NCBI RefSeq assembly: GCF_022539505.1
Contig: NC_061508.1
Span: 341,757,484-341,821,483 of the forward strand
DNA from: Lolium rigidum
Lineage: Eukaryota > Streptophyta > Magnoliopsida > Poales > Poaceae
Direction: 5' to 3'
Length of the DNA: 64,000 nucleotides
Made by a program: the position numbers and the translations under genes. The notes under the pieces are model-generated. The model ran no database searches and was not told the origin of the DNA. It saw only the letters and a program-made list of their open reading frames with translations. This document shows, piece by piece, positions 12,013-22,489 of this stretch. How positions within the stretch are numbered: the first letter of the stretch is position 1; the number at the start of each line of letters is the position of its first letter.

Positions 12013-12380
12013 GAGCATCCCCACTCGTTGGCGCTCCCCACGTCCAAATCCGGCGAAATTTTCGTCCGGATTGGAGGAAGATTTGGCGTGGGGAGGAGTA
12101 GTTTCCCAGTCGTGTGCTCCCCAAGCGGCGTTTCTCGGGGAAAAAGAGGATGGCTCGGGAATCCGGACGAAAGAGGAGACACGTGGGCGTGGGCGGTTGG
12201 TTTAGCTTCATCCGGAGTCCCCGGGAGACCCCCGGAAACCGAGGATGGCATGGGGAGTCCGGACGAAAATAGGCTCAAATCCGGACCAAAACGGGAACCG
12301 TGGCTCGACCGGCCGTGCTCGCCGTCCGGATGAAAAAAAGTGGCCGTGGGGGCTCTGTGGGGAGACGAGTGGAGATGCTC
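12013..12380. mobile_element. Harbinger/Tourist-like MITE, 368 bp, TAA duplication
   Basis: Termini GAGCATCCCCACTCGT and, inverted, GAGCATCTCCACTCGT, about 30 bases long with the following GGCGCTCCCCA/CTCCCCACAG. TAA flanks both sides (12010-12012 and 12381-12383). The interior is GC-rich with several TCCGGA/CCGGAC motifs and no gene. ORFs on both strands here are by-products of GC richness. Confidence 0.85.
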
Positions 12381-12383
12381 TAA

Positions 12384-12982
12384 CTAAGTCGATGGTGTAA
12401 ACGTAGCTCTCGTGTTCATCCGGAGTGATCGGCAGAGCTGTTGGTGAAACGCTAGCACAAACAGGAGGCCCACGTAGTACTGCCGATGACTGGTCGATCG
12501 TGGATCGGCCACCGGTAGATCAGAGATTGGCAGAACGATGTGTACGGACGTTTTATCCGCTCGTACTACTCCAATCTTCTCGTGTTGGAGTACATTCGAT
12601 CTTCTCGTATTGATCAAATTTTCAATAATGTCATGCACTGCAGGCGGTACAAGATTACATACTCGTATTTAATTCTCGTGCTGTCGTGTGTGCATGCATG
12701 CGGTCATACTAGTACTCTGGGATACACTGATTCGTATCGGACGTCGATTGGCCAAATGGGCCATCCATTGTCGCTGGCTCGCAACAGCGTGTCGAAGCCT
12801 CCGTCATCCTAGGTCCATGGTGGTTCGTACCAAGTACGCGCTCAGCTTTCCATGCATCCCCGGTGGTCCTGTTGTGTATGACATGCATACCAGTGCGTGC
12901 ACACAAAATTCCTCGGAGGGACAAACTTAACCTTCCGGATCGCTCCCGCTCGATCTGATTCGTGCATACAAAATTATTACAT
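12384..12982. other. Unidentified spacer between MITEs
   Basis: Mixed-composition DNA with no recognisable gene, repeat or element end. A short CCGATGACTGGTCGATCG segment has local self-complementarity. Probably old host or decayed transposon sequence. Confidence 0.4.
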
Positions 12983-13632
12983 AAGGCTATAACAAAATGT
13001 CATATCATTTGTAGTCATCATATAGCTAACATGTATAATAGTTGGCTATAAGAATGTAGTACTTTACTAATATATGGTTCAACTTTCACTCTCACAAGGT
13101 GCCTGAAGACGCGCAAGTAGATTCCGCTATCGTGATAGCAACTTCACCTCCCTTCTCTCTCCTCTTCTCTCTCCTCCAACTCATCTAAAATATACTCCCT
13201 CCGTTCCTTTCTATAATGCCTATTGTTTTTTCGTTTTTGTTTCAGAATATAAGAGTAAAGCTATGTTTTTTTGCAAAGAACCCCTTCCACCGATTTGTTC
13301 CCGTTCAGAAAATCTGGAAACAAATCTGTTCCCGTCCAGTAAATCTGGCAACCAATCCGTTCCCGTCCAGAAAATGTGGAAACCAATCTGATTATGAAAA
13401 GAATAGCAGAAAAGAGGGAGTACATGACGCGATCGGTTATGGAAACAAGATTATTTTCTGAGATCCGATTTTAGTTTCCTATTTTGTTTCTAAGATAGCT
13501 AGGGGGTTTTGTGTCAAAAAAATGGCTTGCGCTAATTTCCGTGCTAAAATACAATAGGCACTATAGAAAGGAACGGAGTGAGTATTATTTAATGTCTTAT
13601 AGTCAGCTAACTGGACTCTATTGTACTTGCTC
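12983..13632. mobile_element. Tourist-like MITE, left end truncated, split by a Stowaway
   Basis: The right end TATTGTACTTGCTC followed by TAA matches the intact MITE at 49730-50014, as does the interior (GGCTATAAGAATGTAGTACT versus GGTTATAAAAATGTACTACT). The left inverted repeat is cut near 12983, where GGCTATAAC begins. Removing the Stowaway and its TA leaves about 260 bp, close to the 285 bp of the intact relative. Confidence 0.75.
13195..13582. mobile_element. Stowaway (Tc1/Mariner) MITE, 388 bp
   Basis: Termini CTCCCTCCGTTCCTTTCTAT and the inverted complement, flanked by TA on both sides (13193-13194 and 13583-13584), the signature of Stowaway. The interior contains three imperfect copies of a motif around GTTCCCGTCCAGAAAATCTGG (near 13300-13385), spaced about 35 bases apart. 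It is inserted in the Tourist-like MITE at 12983-13632. Confidence 0.9.
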
Positions 13633-14039
13633 TAATACTGCTCATAGTGGCAGTAACATAGCTAGTAACATCACACATCTCAAAGCATTTTGGTGACATA
13701 ACATGCTAATAAATGAAGAAAAAGAGTGAGGTGGTAACTAGCTATGTTACCATAACATCACACACCTCAAGGCAAGATGAGTCTACAACATAATATGATA
13801 CAATGCATGATATCACAGTATAAGTTAGGGCATCTCCAGCGGCGCGACGCATTTCGGACGCCCAAAAGTGGTCGCGAGCGTCCGTTTGCGTCGCCCCGCG
13901 GACATATTTTGTCCGCTCGTCCGTTTGCGTCTGGGTGTGCTCCCACCGGGGCGACCCATTTTTTGAATTGCAACATATTAAAAACATTCAAAGTAGTACA
14001 TAAAAATGCATAAAAACTATACAAAGTAGATCTATAGGC

Positions 14040-14546
14040 CTAGACTACTTGCTTCCTGACGGGCCGGCACCATCGTTGTGTCGCTCCGTCGCCTGCTTCT
14101 CCGCCGCCTCCCGCGCGGCCGCTATGGCTCGGTGCGCCGCCGCGTCCTCTGCGTGCACCGCTCCAGCCTCGCGTTGGCGGCGGCGTCCTTGAGCGTCTCG
14201 AAAGACTCGACGAGGGCCCTTCGCTCCGCCGCCTTCTCCTCCGGCGTCGGCGCATCGTGGTCATCGGAGGACCAAGATATCTCCGAGTCGGAGTCCTTCG
14301 CCGCAGCCGGCGGCCGCCGCCCGCGCGCTGTTCCAGCTCGACGTCCAACGCCGCGTGGCCCACCAGCTCCTCATGTGCTTCCTTCTCTGCTTCAGCCAGG
14401 GCCGCGGCGTCCCTGACCGGGTGGAGGAGGTCGGTGCTGTCTTCGGAGTTGAACTCCTCGGAGGAGCTCGAGGCCGGAGGAGGTGGAGTGGGAGGTGAAG
14501 GTGGAGGTGGAGGCGCGGCAGCCTGGCCGCGTCCGGTGCTGCTCAT
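14040..14546 (-). pseudogene. ORF of Harbinger-like element: Pro-rich, acidic protein; probable frameshift
   Basis: The reading frame opens with ATG at 14546-14544 (MSSTGRGQAAAPPPPP) about 90 bases downstream of a TATA box. Residues 1-25 are Gly/Pro/Ala-rich, about 26-70 are acidic and helical (SSSSEEFNSEDS, EAEKEAHEEL). Beyond residue 75 the open frame turns Arg-rich (MRRRRRRRRRSE), which looks like a frame slip. In another minus frame from about 14310 the acidic character resumes with DSEISWSSDDHD and RALVESFETLKDAAANARLE. That segment matches the ORF remnant at 10823-11635 (WSDNDG, RALVESFESEKK). I therefore read this as a gene broken near 14300-14320. I do not recognise the protein; no transposase motif is visible. 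Confidence 0.5.
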
Positions 14547-14634
14547 GGTGGATCTGCTGGAGGCTGAGAGGAAGCAGCGCTACGGCAGCGGCGGCTAGGG
14601 TTTAGTGGGAGGAGATGAGATGCTCGCGCCCCTG

Positions 14635-14642
14635 TATATATA
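14635..14642 (-). promoter_or_regulatory. TATA box for the transposon ORF
   Basis: TATATATA, symmetrical on both strands, lies about 90 bases upstream of the minus-strand ATG at 14546, with AAACCCTAG between (14593-14603 region), a context typical of plant core promoters. Confidence 0.5.
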
Positions 14643-15204
14643 GGTCGGAGGCAGGGCGACGGCCGTGCCACGCGTGGCATCACCATTACTACGTGCGCAG
14701 AGGTAGGCGACGGCCGCGCGCCACGCGAGGCATCGCCAATAACGCGGCCACAGACTGCTGAAGCGACGCCTCGCTGCCAGTACTGGCGGAGAAGACGCAT
14801 CGACGCTGCGTCACTGCCAGGCGGGCCCAATGAAACGTCCGCCAGGCGCGAGCGGACACTTTCCGCGTCCGCCGAGCGTCCGCTAGAGACGCATCCTAGG
14901 CACATATTTGGGCCAGGTTTGCGTCTCCGCGGACGGCCCGGTCACTTTGCGTCGCCCCGCTGGAGCAGGCTCCAGACGCATTTCCGGTCACGGCGGACGA
15001 AAACGGTCGCTCAGCGATCGTTTGCGTCGCGCCGCTGGATACTACCCACTATGAAGATAGTAACCTAGACTAGTAACATGACATATGTTACTAATCTAAG
15101 TTACTCCCCACCATGACCAGCCTAAGCATGGGAGAAGAGATCTTCTCCAAGCGTTGCTCCTCCGCTTTAGTTTGTCTTGTCGCGACGGGGTTGCGGGACC
15201 TTCT

Positions 15205-16380
15205 TTTTTTTTGAACAAGGAGTGCCCCGAAGGGCCTGGAAGCTTTTCATTAATTCCAAATGTTGGAGGTACAAATATAACAAAGGACCCCACAAGATTA
15301 AAAAGAACATATAGGTCCCCAGCATTTACAGAAAAGACCTCACTGAGAAATGGGAAAACGCAATCCGGTCCTTCTCTTTCCCCACCGCCGAGCCGGAGAT
15401 TAGCTACGCTGCCGTCATGCACAAAGGCGGGGATGGAGCCACTTGCCTTTGTGCAGCTGTAGTATGCGACTGCAGACCTCAGAAAGGGCCTCACGAAGGA
15501 GGTTGAAACGCCGGATCTCGCCGGCTTTTGGATAGGCCATGGATTGGCCTTGGATGTCGGACGACTATCCGCCGCCGAGGTGATGCTAAAAAAAACAGCT
15601 TCCCAACTCCACTGCTGGCAGATGCTTCGGCTCACCTAGTCAATTCCTCTATCACTCACCACCTCGGCGCCAGACAGAGGACTAGGACTGGAGGTAGAGA
15701 AGCATCTAGCAGCAGGAAATTCTTCACCAACGCCATCGATGCAGAGCTGCCTGCCATCAGACTCACCAATCCTGCCACATATAGGAGGAGGCAGGCGGAG
15801 AAGATAGGCTTGAAGAAGAATCCAGTTATTGAAGAAGACCTCGCCTGGAGGCCAGAGACCACCGCTGCACGGCAGGGTCACCCAGGCCCTGCTTCGCCTC
15901 TCCTCGCCGCCACGGCCGTCCAGAGGTTCCGAAGCTCCTGGATTTTTGGCGCCCCACCGCTCCTCCTCCTCGCCACCTCGGCCGGCCAGGAAGAAAAGAG
16001 GAACTCCACACCCCAATGCCAGAAGGTGGCCAGCAGCCACTCCTTTATTTGGGGAGACGGTGATTTCCCTCCTCATCCCCAGCTCCTTCCATCGGAGCAA
16101 GCAGAGGAGAGAGAGAACTCCTAAAGCCGACGAGATCTGGGCGCCGAGATCTGCAGCTCGTCTCCAACTACCGGGCAAAAAACCCACTACAGGCACATGG
16201 CCTAAACAACTAACTACCCTACCTACTCCGGCACCCCCCCCCCTTCTCCATCTTCGGCCGGCAGCGCCACCGGATCGGAGTCGGGGGCGGCCCGGTAAGG
16301 TGTGTGCGCCTACCAAAGGGAGAGAGGAAGAGCGGTGGGAGGGGAGGGGAAAGTGAGCCTCGTGGTGCTCGCACCTTCCT
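15205..16380 (-). mobile_element. Poly(A) retroposon (LINE-like or retroposed transcript), minus strand
   Basis: A perfect 14-bp duplication, TTGCGGGACCTTCT, flanks the insert (15191-15204 and 16381-16394). The left end of the insert is a T run (15205-15212), which is the poly(A) tail of a minus-strand transcript, followed by GAACAAGGAGTGCCCCGAAG. Variable target duplications plus a poly(A) tail identify target-primed reverse transcription. The minus-strand ORFs 15636-16415 and 15096-15635 run beyond the insert boundaries and show no LINE ORF1, endonuclease or reverse transcriptase motif, so I do not treat them as genes. It may be a 5'-truncated or non-autonomous LINE, or a captured mRNA. Confidence 0.8.
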
Positions 16381-16921
16381 TTGCGGGACCTTCTAACTCC
16401 ACGTTTCGCCTCCATCGCCTTCTCTCCAGAGCTTCGCGTTAGTCAATATCTTTTTCATTCCATCTCGCAGCGTGTACCGCGAGTTGAGGCAGCATGTGTC
16501 TCAACCACCGCTTCTTTTGCTCATGTATGGAAGAGCGGCGATAAAGTTCTTGGGGGCGTGAATACTGACTTCACCAGAAACGCGGACCAGTTCTTTCCCA
16601 ACGACGACTTCTTCTCTAGCATTAGCCGCCTCTATGAGGACATGAACGATAACACCAGCAACGCGAATGTGTCTTCTTCCATTGTTCTGTATGTCATCAT
16701 CTAGTCAAGACCGTGCTACAATTCCTTGTTCTAGAATTACACTTAGAATTTCTTTTACCATACTATCTTAGATGTCATGTCTATTGTTTGTTTCTTTTCT
16801 TTCCCGTCATGTACTATGTACTGTTTTTTTTGGTTAATTTATGTGGAAATTTTCTTATATCCAACAATTCAAAGACCTTATTCTAGGCATTTTTTTTCCT
16901 ACTAGCTTTGTTGCATCTCTA

Positions 16922-18025
16922 GGGCCTCCTCCATTCGAGGGTGTGAATTTTAAGAGGTGGCGTGTGAGATAAATTATCTGGCTTACAACCAAGAGATGTT
17001 TTGATGCAACCAAATGAAATTCTAAAGGGGATCTTACCCTCCCATCAGGGAGAAAATTTTTCAGGAATCCGACACCCTTTCGAGGGGTGCTATTAATAAC
17101 GTTCTTCGTGAGAACATTGTTGACACATATTTGTCCCTCACTATGGGCAAGGATATGTGGGATGCCCCCGAGCCAAGGTTTAGCGTCTCGGATGTGGGTA
17201 CTGTATTGTATGCCATGGGGCAATACTATGATTACAAGATGATGATGAGCGGTCCGTCGTTTAGCATGCTCATCAGATACAGTCCATTGATCAGGAACAT
17301 GAGAAATTTACATGTGTGTTATCGGGAAAGTTTATTTGCCGGAGGCATCATTGTGAAGCTTCCTTTTTCATGGAGAAATTTTATTACTACGAAGCAAAAA
17401 AGACAAAATTTCTCCGTTCCAAATCTCATTGGGTCTCTTGATGTGGAAGAAAAGGCGAGAGCAAAAGAGGTGTTGAGGCAAATTATAGTGCCAAGTTGGC
17501 GCAGAAGGAAAACTTCCAGTCCTATAATTCGAAAAACAAGAACAAGTATGATGGCAAAGGAAAATTTGATGGCAAGGAACATGTCTTCACAGTCTACCAA
17601 CTTCAAGAACAAGAACGATAAGAAGAAATGAGTGTGCCACGTCTATAATGATCCTGGGATCCGAATTTCCCTAACTGCTTTGACAAGCGATGTCAATGGG
17701 AGGGCGGCAAGACCGCCAATGTTGTCATTGGAGATACTAAGATGAAGGATTATGGGTACGGTATATTTTCTTCTATCCTTTTAGTATGACATTCTCTTGA
17801 ATGGTGGATTATCACATGTGCCAACGTACATGTTTGTGTTGATATCTCTATGTTTTTTCTAATCAGGTCGCAGAGAATTCCTCTGTGCTAATGGGTAACG
17901 ACTCACATGCTATTGTTTGTGTTGTTGGTACGATCGATCCGAAGTTCACTTCAGGAAAGATCGTGCTCCTGAAGAACACGTACCATGTTTCCTCTATCAA
18001 TAAAAATCTTGTTAGCGGACCCCTT
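16922..18025 (+). pseudogene. Copia gag / protease / pre-integrase remnant
   Basis: The reading shows PPPFEGVNFKRWRVR followed by a stop, then NVLRENIVDTYLSLTMGKDM, IGSLDVEEKARAKEVLRQI and NFKNKNDKKK, the usual order of a plant Copia gag. The zinc knuckle that should follow is spoiled: the block beginning VCHVYNDPG (about 17634) lacks the second Cys and the His. Near 17808 the protease motif reads WWIITCANVHVC where DTG is expected, so the catalytic Asp is lost. GNDSHAIV and SINKNLVSG (17895-18020) mark the pre-integrase junction. Stops and frame changes occur throughout. The rest of pol is absent because an Athila-like element inserted at 18026. Confidence 0.8.
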
Positions 18026-19603
18026 TGATGGTGCTTATCGTAACACCGACTTCACACTGTTGGAGAACCCCAAGAGGAAGGTATGATGAGCACAGTAGCA
18101 AGTTTTCCCTTAGTAAGAAACCAAGGTTCAATCGACCAGTATGAGAAAGGCGTGACTTTTGAAGGTGTTGCTAGCTGACTAATGGCAGCGCGCACAACCG
18201 GCGTCAGCAACAACGTGGAACCTGCACACAACACAACCAAAGTACTTTGCCCCAACTTGCAGTGAGTTTGTCAATCTCACTAGTTTGCTGAACACAAAGG
18301 ATTAGATGTATCGAATGGAAGGAGATGTTTGCAGAAAGTAAACATAAAAGGATTGAAGTTGAATTTATCAGTAAAGGAAATAGGACCGGGGTCCACAGGT
18401 CAATAGAGGTGTCTGTCCATACAGAAATAGCATGTTGGGTAGACAAATTACAGTTGGTCAATTGATAGAATATCGATCGATACAAGACAAGATGATTACT
18501 ATGATAATTTGGTATTGGGCATTACAACATAATACATAGACCGTAATCCAACTGCGTCTATGACTAATAATCCACCTTCAGGTTAGCGTCCGACCACTTC
18601 CAGTATAAAGTTGCAAGCAATAGACTATCACATTGCTTAAAGTAAATAATAGAATTACCCTTGGATAAAACATTGTTGGGTTATCCCTAGTAGAAACAAC
18701 ACATCTACAACCTTAGAATTTATAAAGACACTCTCCCAGAAAACTAGAGGCATGAACCTACTATCGAGCATAAATACCCCCTCTTGGAGTCACAAGTATC
18801 CACTTGGCCAGAGTTTCTAGTAGCAACGGAGAGCATGCAAGATCACAAATAACATATGACATGAATATATAATCAATCTTAACATAGTACACAATATTCA
18901 TCGGATCCCATCAAACCAAACATAGAGCATTACATAAAGATGATCTTGATCATGTAGGGCAGCTCACAAGATCGACATATGAAGCAAAAAGTGGAGAAGA
19001 CAACCATCTAGCTACTGCTATGGACCCATAGTCCAGGGATGAACTACTCATGCATCACTTCGGAGGCGGGCATGGCGATGTAAATGCCTCCGGCGATGAT
19101 TTCCCCCTCCGGCGGGGTGCCGGGAAGAGCTTCAGAACCCCTTGAGATGCGTTCGGCGATGGCAGCCGCGACGAAACTTTTCGTGTATGGAGGATCGGGT
19201 ATCTAGGGTTTTCCCGAGAAGATGTATAAATAGGCGGAGGATTCAGGTCGGTGGGGCACCTATGGGCCCCACACCTACCCTAGGCGCGGGCCAGCCCTAT
19301 GCCACACCTAGGGGTGGTGTGGGCGCCCTGGTGCGCCTCTTCGTCCTCCCTCCGGACTTCGTCTTCGTTTCGCTAAAATATTTACATCGGCTTTTGTTTT
19401 GTCCAATTCCGAGAATATTTCTTGTACAACTTTTCTGAAATACAAAAACATCATAAAACAGGGAACTGGCACTGTGGCATCTTGTTAATAGGTTAGTGCC
19501 AAAAATTATGTAAAAGTGCAACGAAGTGTAAGCAAAACACATATGAATTGGTGTAAAACAAGCATGGGGCATCAAAAATTATAGATACATCTGAGACGTA
19601 TCA
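18026..19603 (-). repeat. 3' LTR of element E (1578 bp)
   Basis: On the plus strand it starts TGATGGTGCTTATCG and ends CTGAGACGTATCA. A TATA-like TATTTATAC on the minus strand lies near 19224-19232. The LTR lies directly against the Copia remnant at 18025. Confidence 0.8.
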
Positions 19604-22462
19604 GCATCTTCAAGCTTAACTCCTGCTCGTCCTCGAGTAGGTAAATGATAACAAAATATTTTTCGAGGTGACATGAAGCCAACACAATCTTGATCAAGCA
19701 TGTAAAGCATTGTGAGCTGGGATCTAAGTACTCTAACATAGGCATGATAGACATGATTCAATTGAACTTAGCAACTATGTTATAACATAAAGAGTAACTC
19801 AAACAAAGGATCATGAATAATAGTGCATTGAAAGCAACTGCCTGTTTATGATCATAGAGTAAACATAATAAAATAGTACTCAACATGTCCTTATGGAATA
19901 GCAAAACATAAATGCAAGGACACCTTCAAAGTTTAAAGGGTGACTAGATACAAGTAATTTGAGAGCAAGCAATAGCACAATCATGAATCAATCAATAATA
20001 ATTTTGGGACTATGCACATTGCACTAAGAATGACAACTATGCTCTCTTAATTGGTGCATAAAGTAGAAGGTGGAAACTCAACATGAAAGTAAAAGAAAGG
20101 CCCTTCGCAGAGGGAAGCAGGGATTACCCATGTGCTGGAGATTTTTATTTTGAAAGCACTAGGAGTGTTGAAAATATTTATTGTGAGAGGTGCTACTTAT
20201 GTCAACGGTAGTGATAAATAGTATGGCTTATGCATAATCACTTCCTATAAGTTTGATTGCCTCATGCATAATATACCAATAGTGCTCACACCTTGTCCTA
20301 ATTAGTTTGGACTTCCATGGATTTTCATCGCATACATATGTTTTAACCAAGTGTCACAAAGGGGTACCTCCTTTCCTCCTATACAAAGGTCCTTAGTAGA
20401 TGGATCTCATTTGATTTCCCAATTTTGATGAATCTCAACTTTTTTGGACATCCATACCGGGAAAGGAAGGACAACAGATATTTGGACTTTTGCCCAGCTG
20501 AAACTTCCACCATGTGAACATGGCTTTAGTTGGCGGTCCAATGTTCCTCTCTAACAATATGCATAATTCAATCTTTGCAACTCATGGTAAATCTCCCTTA
20601 CTTCAAACAAGATGAGCATGCATAGTAATTCACATGATATTCAACAAAAGCATATTGATGGTGTTCCCCATGACAGCATGATTATCACACAACAAGCAAC
20701 TTATAAGAACTAAAAATTCATAAAACATAGTACTTGCCATAATAGTTTTTTAGACTACTTTCCCATGAGCTATAAATTACACAAAAGAGGTGACAATTTT
20801 TGAAGGTTTAAAGGTAGCACACAAGCAATTTACTTGGAGTGACGGTGAAATACCACATATAGGTAGATATGATGGACACAATTGGCAACTTTGGTTTTTG
20901 GTGGTTGGATCGACGAGTAGAGTTCATACTCAGTACAGGTGAAGGCTAGAAAAAATACTGGAAGCGACCAACTAAGAGAGCAATAATTGCCATAATCATG
21001 CATAGAGACAAAACATATTAATCAAAGCATAAAGTGATATTACAAATCAAAAACTAGATGATCATAGACGCTTTGGTTGACTGGTTATAGTCACAACATG
21101 GTGTAAGCATGCGCCAAGTCAACCCAATAAAGCATCAAAGGAGAATACCACAATACTATGATTTTATGATAGAAACAACACATGATTCTTTCAATGAAAC
21201 ATTATGCACTCTCAGCTATTTGAATAAAGTCATTCTAAAACAATAAATACTAAGCATATGACAAGAATAATATCCGACATGACATGCCAAAGTCTATGCC
21301 ACAGTCTAGACAAGCTTCCATCTGCATCACTATAGTCATGAAATATTTTACTCGTATCCAACACCAATCAACTTATTTGAAATAACTCTCAGAAATGAAA
21401 TACATTATGGACCAGAGAGCTAATCATACAGAAATAAATAATACTAACGTGCTCTGAACAAAATTCAAGTGAAAGAACAAGAGCTAAACGCAGTACCAGA
21501 AAACTAGAACTCGCAGAAGAATAACAACGAAAATTAGAGCGTTCTATGCAATTAAAAAGGAGCGGGTCTTTCTCCAAAACAAATGTTCCGGGATACAATA
21601 CAGAAAAAAAACTAAACTAAACTAAAAACAAAATAAAGACGCTCCAACAACAACACATAGCGTATGAAGCAATGAAAATATAGCGTATAGAGAGATGACC
21701 TGTTGCTTTGTTGATGAAGAGGGGATGCCTTGGGCATCCCCAAGCTTTGAGGCTTGTACCTCTTGAATATGTCTTGGGGTGCAAAGGAATCCTCAAGCTT
21801 GAGCTTTTGTCCGTTCTTCATATCATCACATCATTCTTCTCTCCCTACACTTGAAAACTTCATTCATATAAAAACTTCACACAATTCTTCATTAGCAGCA
21901 TTCGTACAGTCAAAAAGCAAATCCACTTGTATTCAGTACTAACATATATCAAACATCTATTAATGCATAAGCTACTGTATCAAGCTTTCAAATAGTTCTC
22001 TGATCAAAATAAATAAAAAAGAAAGAGATTTAAGAGGCGAATTCAAATAGTGCAGAAATCTGTCAAAACAGAACAAGATCGAAATTTCCAAAAATGCTCT
22101 GTTGCTTATCTCGAAAAGTGGTAAACTAACGGAAGTTAGATAATAACATGGTTCATATGCATAACAACTTACAGATCAAAATTCTGCTCTGGCTAGTTTT
22201 ACGAATTTTTATGGTAACAACACAGAATCTATTTTCAGGACAACAACTTCCCCAAACATTACTTTCTTCCTATTAGAGGCTATTCTTGGCACAAATATGA
22301 AATAAAAATGATAAAGAGAGTTCATTACAGTAATAATAACTTTCAAGACTCAACAAAAATAAAAATAATATAATTAAACCATGGGTTGTCTCCCATAAGA
22401 GTTTTTCTTTAACGCCTTTCAGCTAGGCGCGGTAAAAATGCGAGCATCAAGTATTATCAAAT
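18026..22462 (-). mobile_element. 5'-truncated Athila-like element (element E), minus strand
   Basis: The 3' LTR (18026-19603) is followed by the reversed noncoding 3' domain. The pre-LTR motif here is CTTGAAGATGC, and GGGATGCCTTGGGCATCCCC lies near 21722. Similarity to the other family members continues to the end of the lost coding module: reversed GGGAGACAACCCATGG near 22380 and the TTGATAATACTTGA stop region near 22450. Beyond about 22462 unrelated MITE sequence begins, so the coding part, primer site and 5' LTR are gone. More diverged than A-D, so probably older. ORFs in this span are not conserved as proteins. Confidence 0.75.
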
Positions 22463-22489
22463 GAAAAAAAACGGCTTAAGGCAGTACTT

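Larger units (their letters stand above)
13828..15047 (-). mobile_element. Harbinger-like element nested in a MITE, with an ORF
   Basis: The left end GGGCATCTCCAGCGGCGCG follows TTA. The right end, inverted, reads ATCCAGCGGCGCGACGCA, so 17-18 bases agree; the last bases of the right end are eroded, so the exact boundary (15040-15047) and target duplication cannot be fixed. Subterminal regions are dense in GCGTCCG/CGGACGC motifs in both orientations. On the minus strand a TATA box, a short leader and an ORF (14040-14546) form a plausible small gene. Confidence 0.65.
13636..15122. mobile_element. MITE with TAA duplication, split by a Harbinger-like element
   Basis: Left terminus CTGCTCATAGTGGCAGTAAC; right terminus, inverted, GGCTGGTCATGGTGGGGAGT. 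Both continue as an AGTAACATAG...AGTAACAT-type repeat. TAA is present on both sides (13633-13635, shared with the preceding MITE, and 15123-15125). Subtracting the nested element leaves about 270 bp, a normal MITE size. Confidence 0.7.
15126..18025 (+). mobile_element. Remnant of a Ty1-copia retrotransposon
   Basis: 15126-15204 and 16395-16900 look like LTR/leader sequence of a Copia element; 16922-18025 encodes a decayed gag and the start of the protease/pre-integrase region. It is interrupted by a poly(A) retroposon (15205-16380) and ended at 18025 by the insertion of an Athila-like LTR. No LTR pair remains. Confidence 0.65.

Noticed and set aside
15636..16415. 259-codon minus ORF in the poly(A) retroposon
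   Set aside because: Starts outside the insert (right of 16380), lacks LINE motifs and has other open frames beside it; probably chance in GC-rich DNA.
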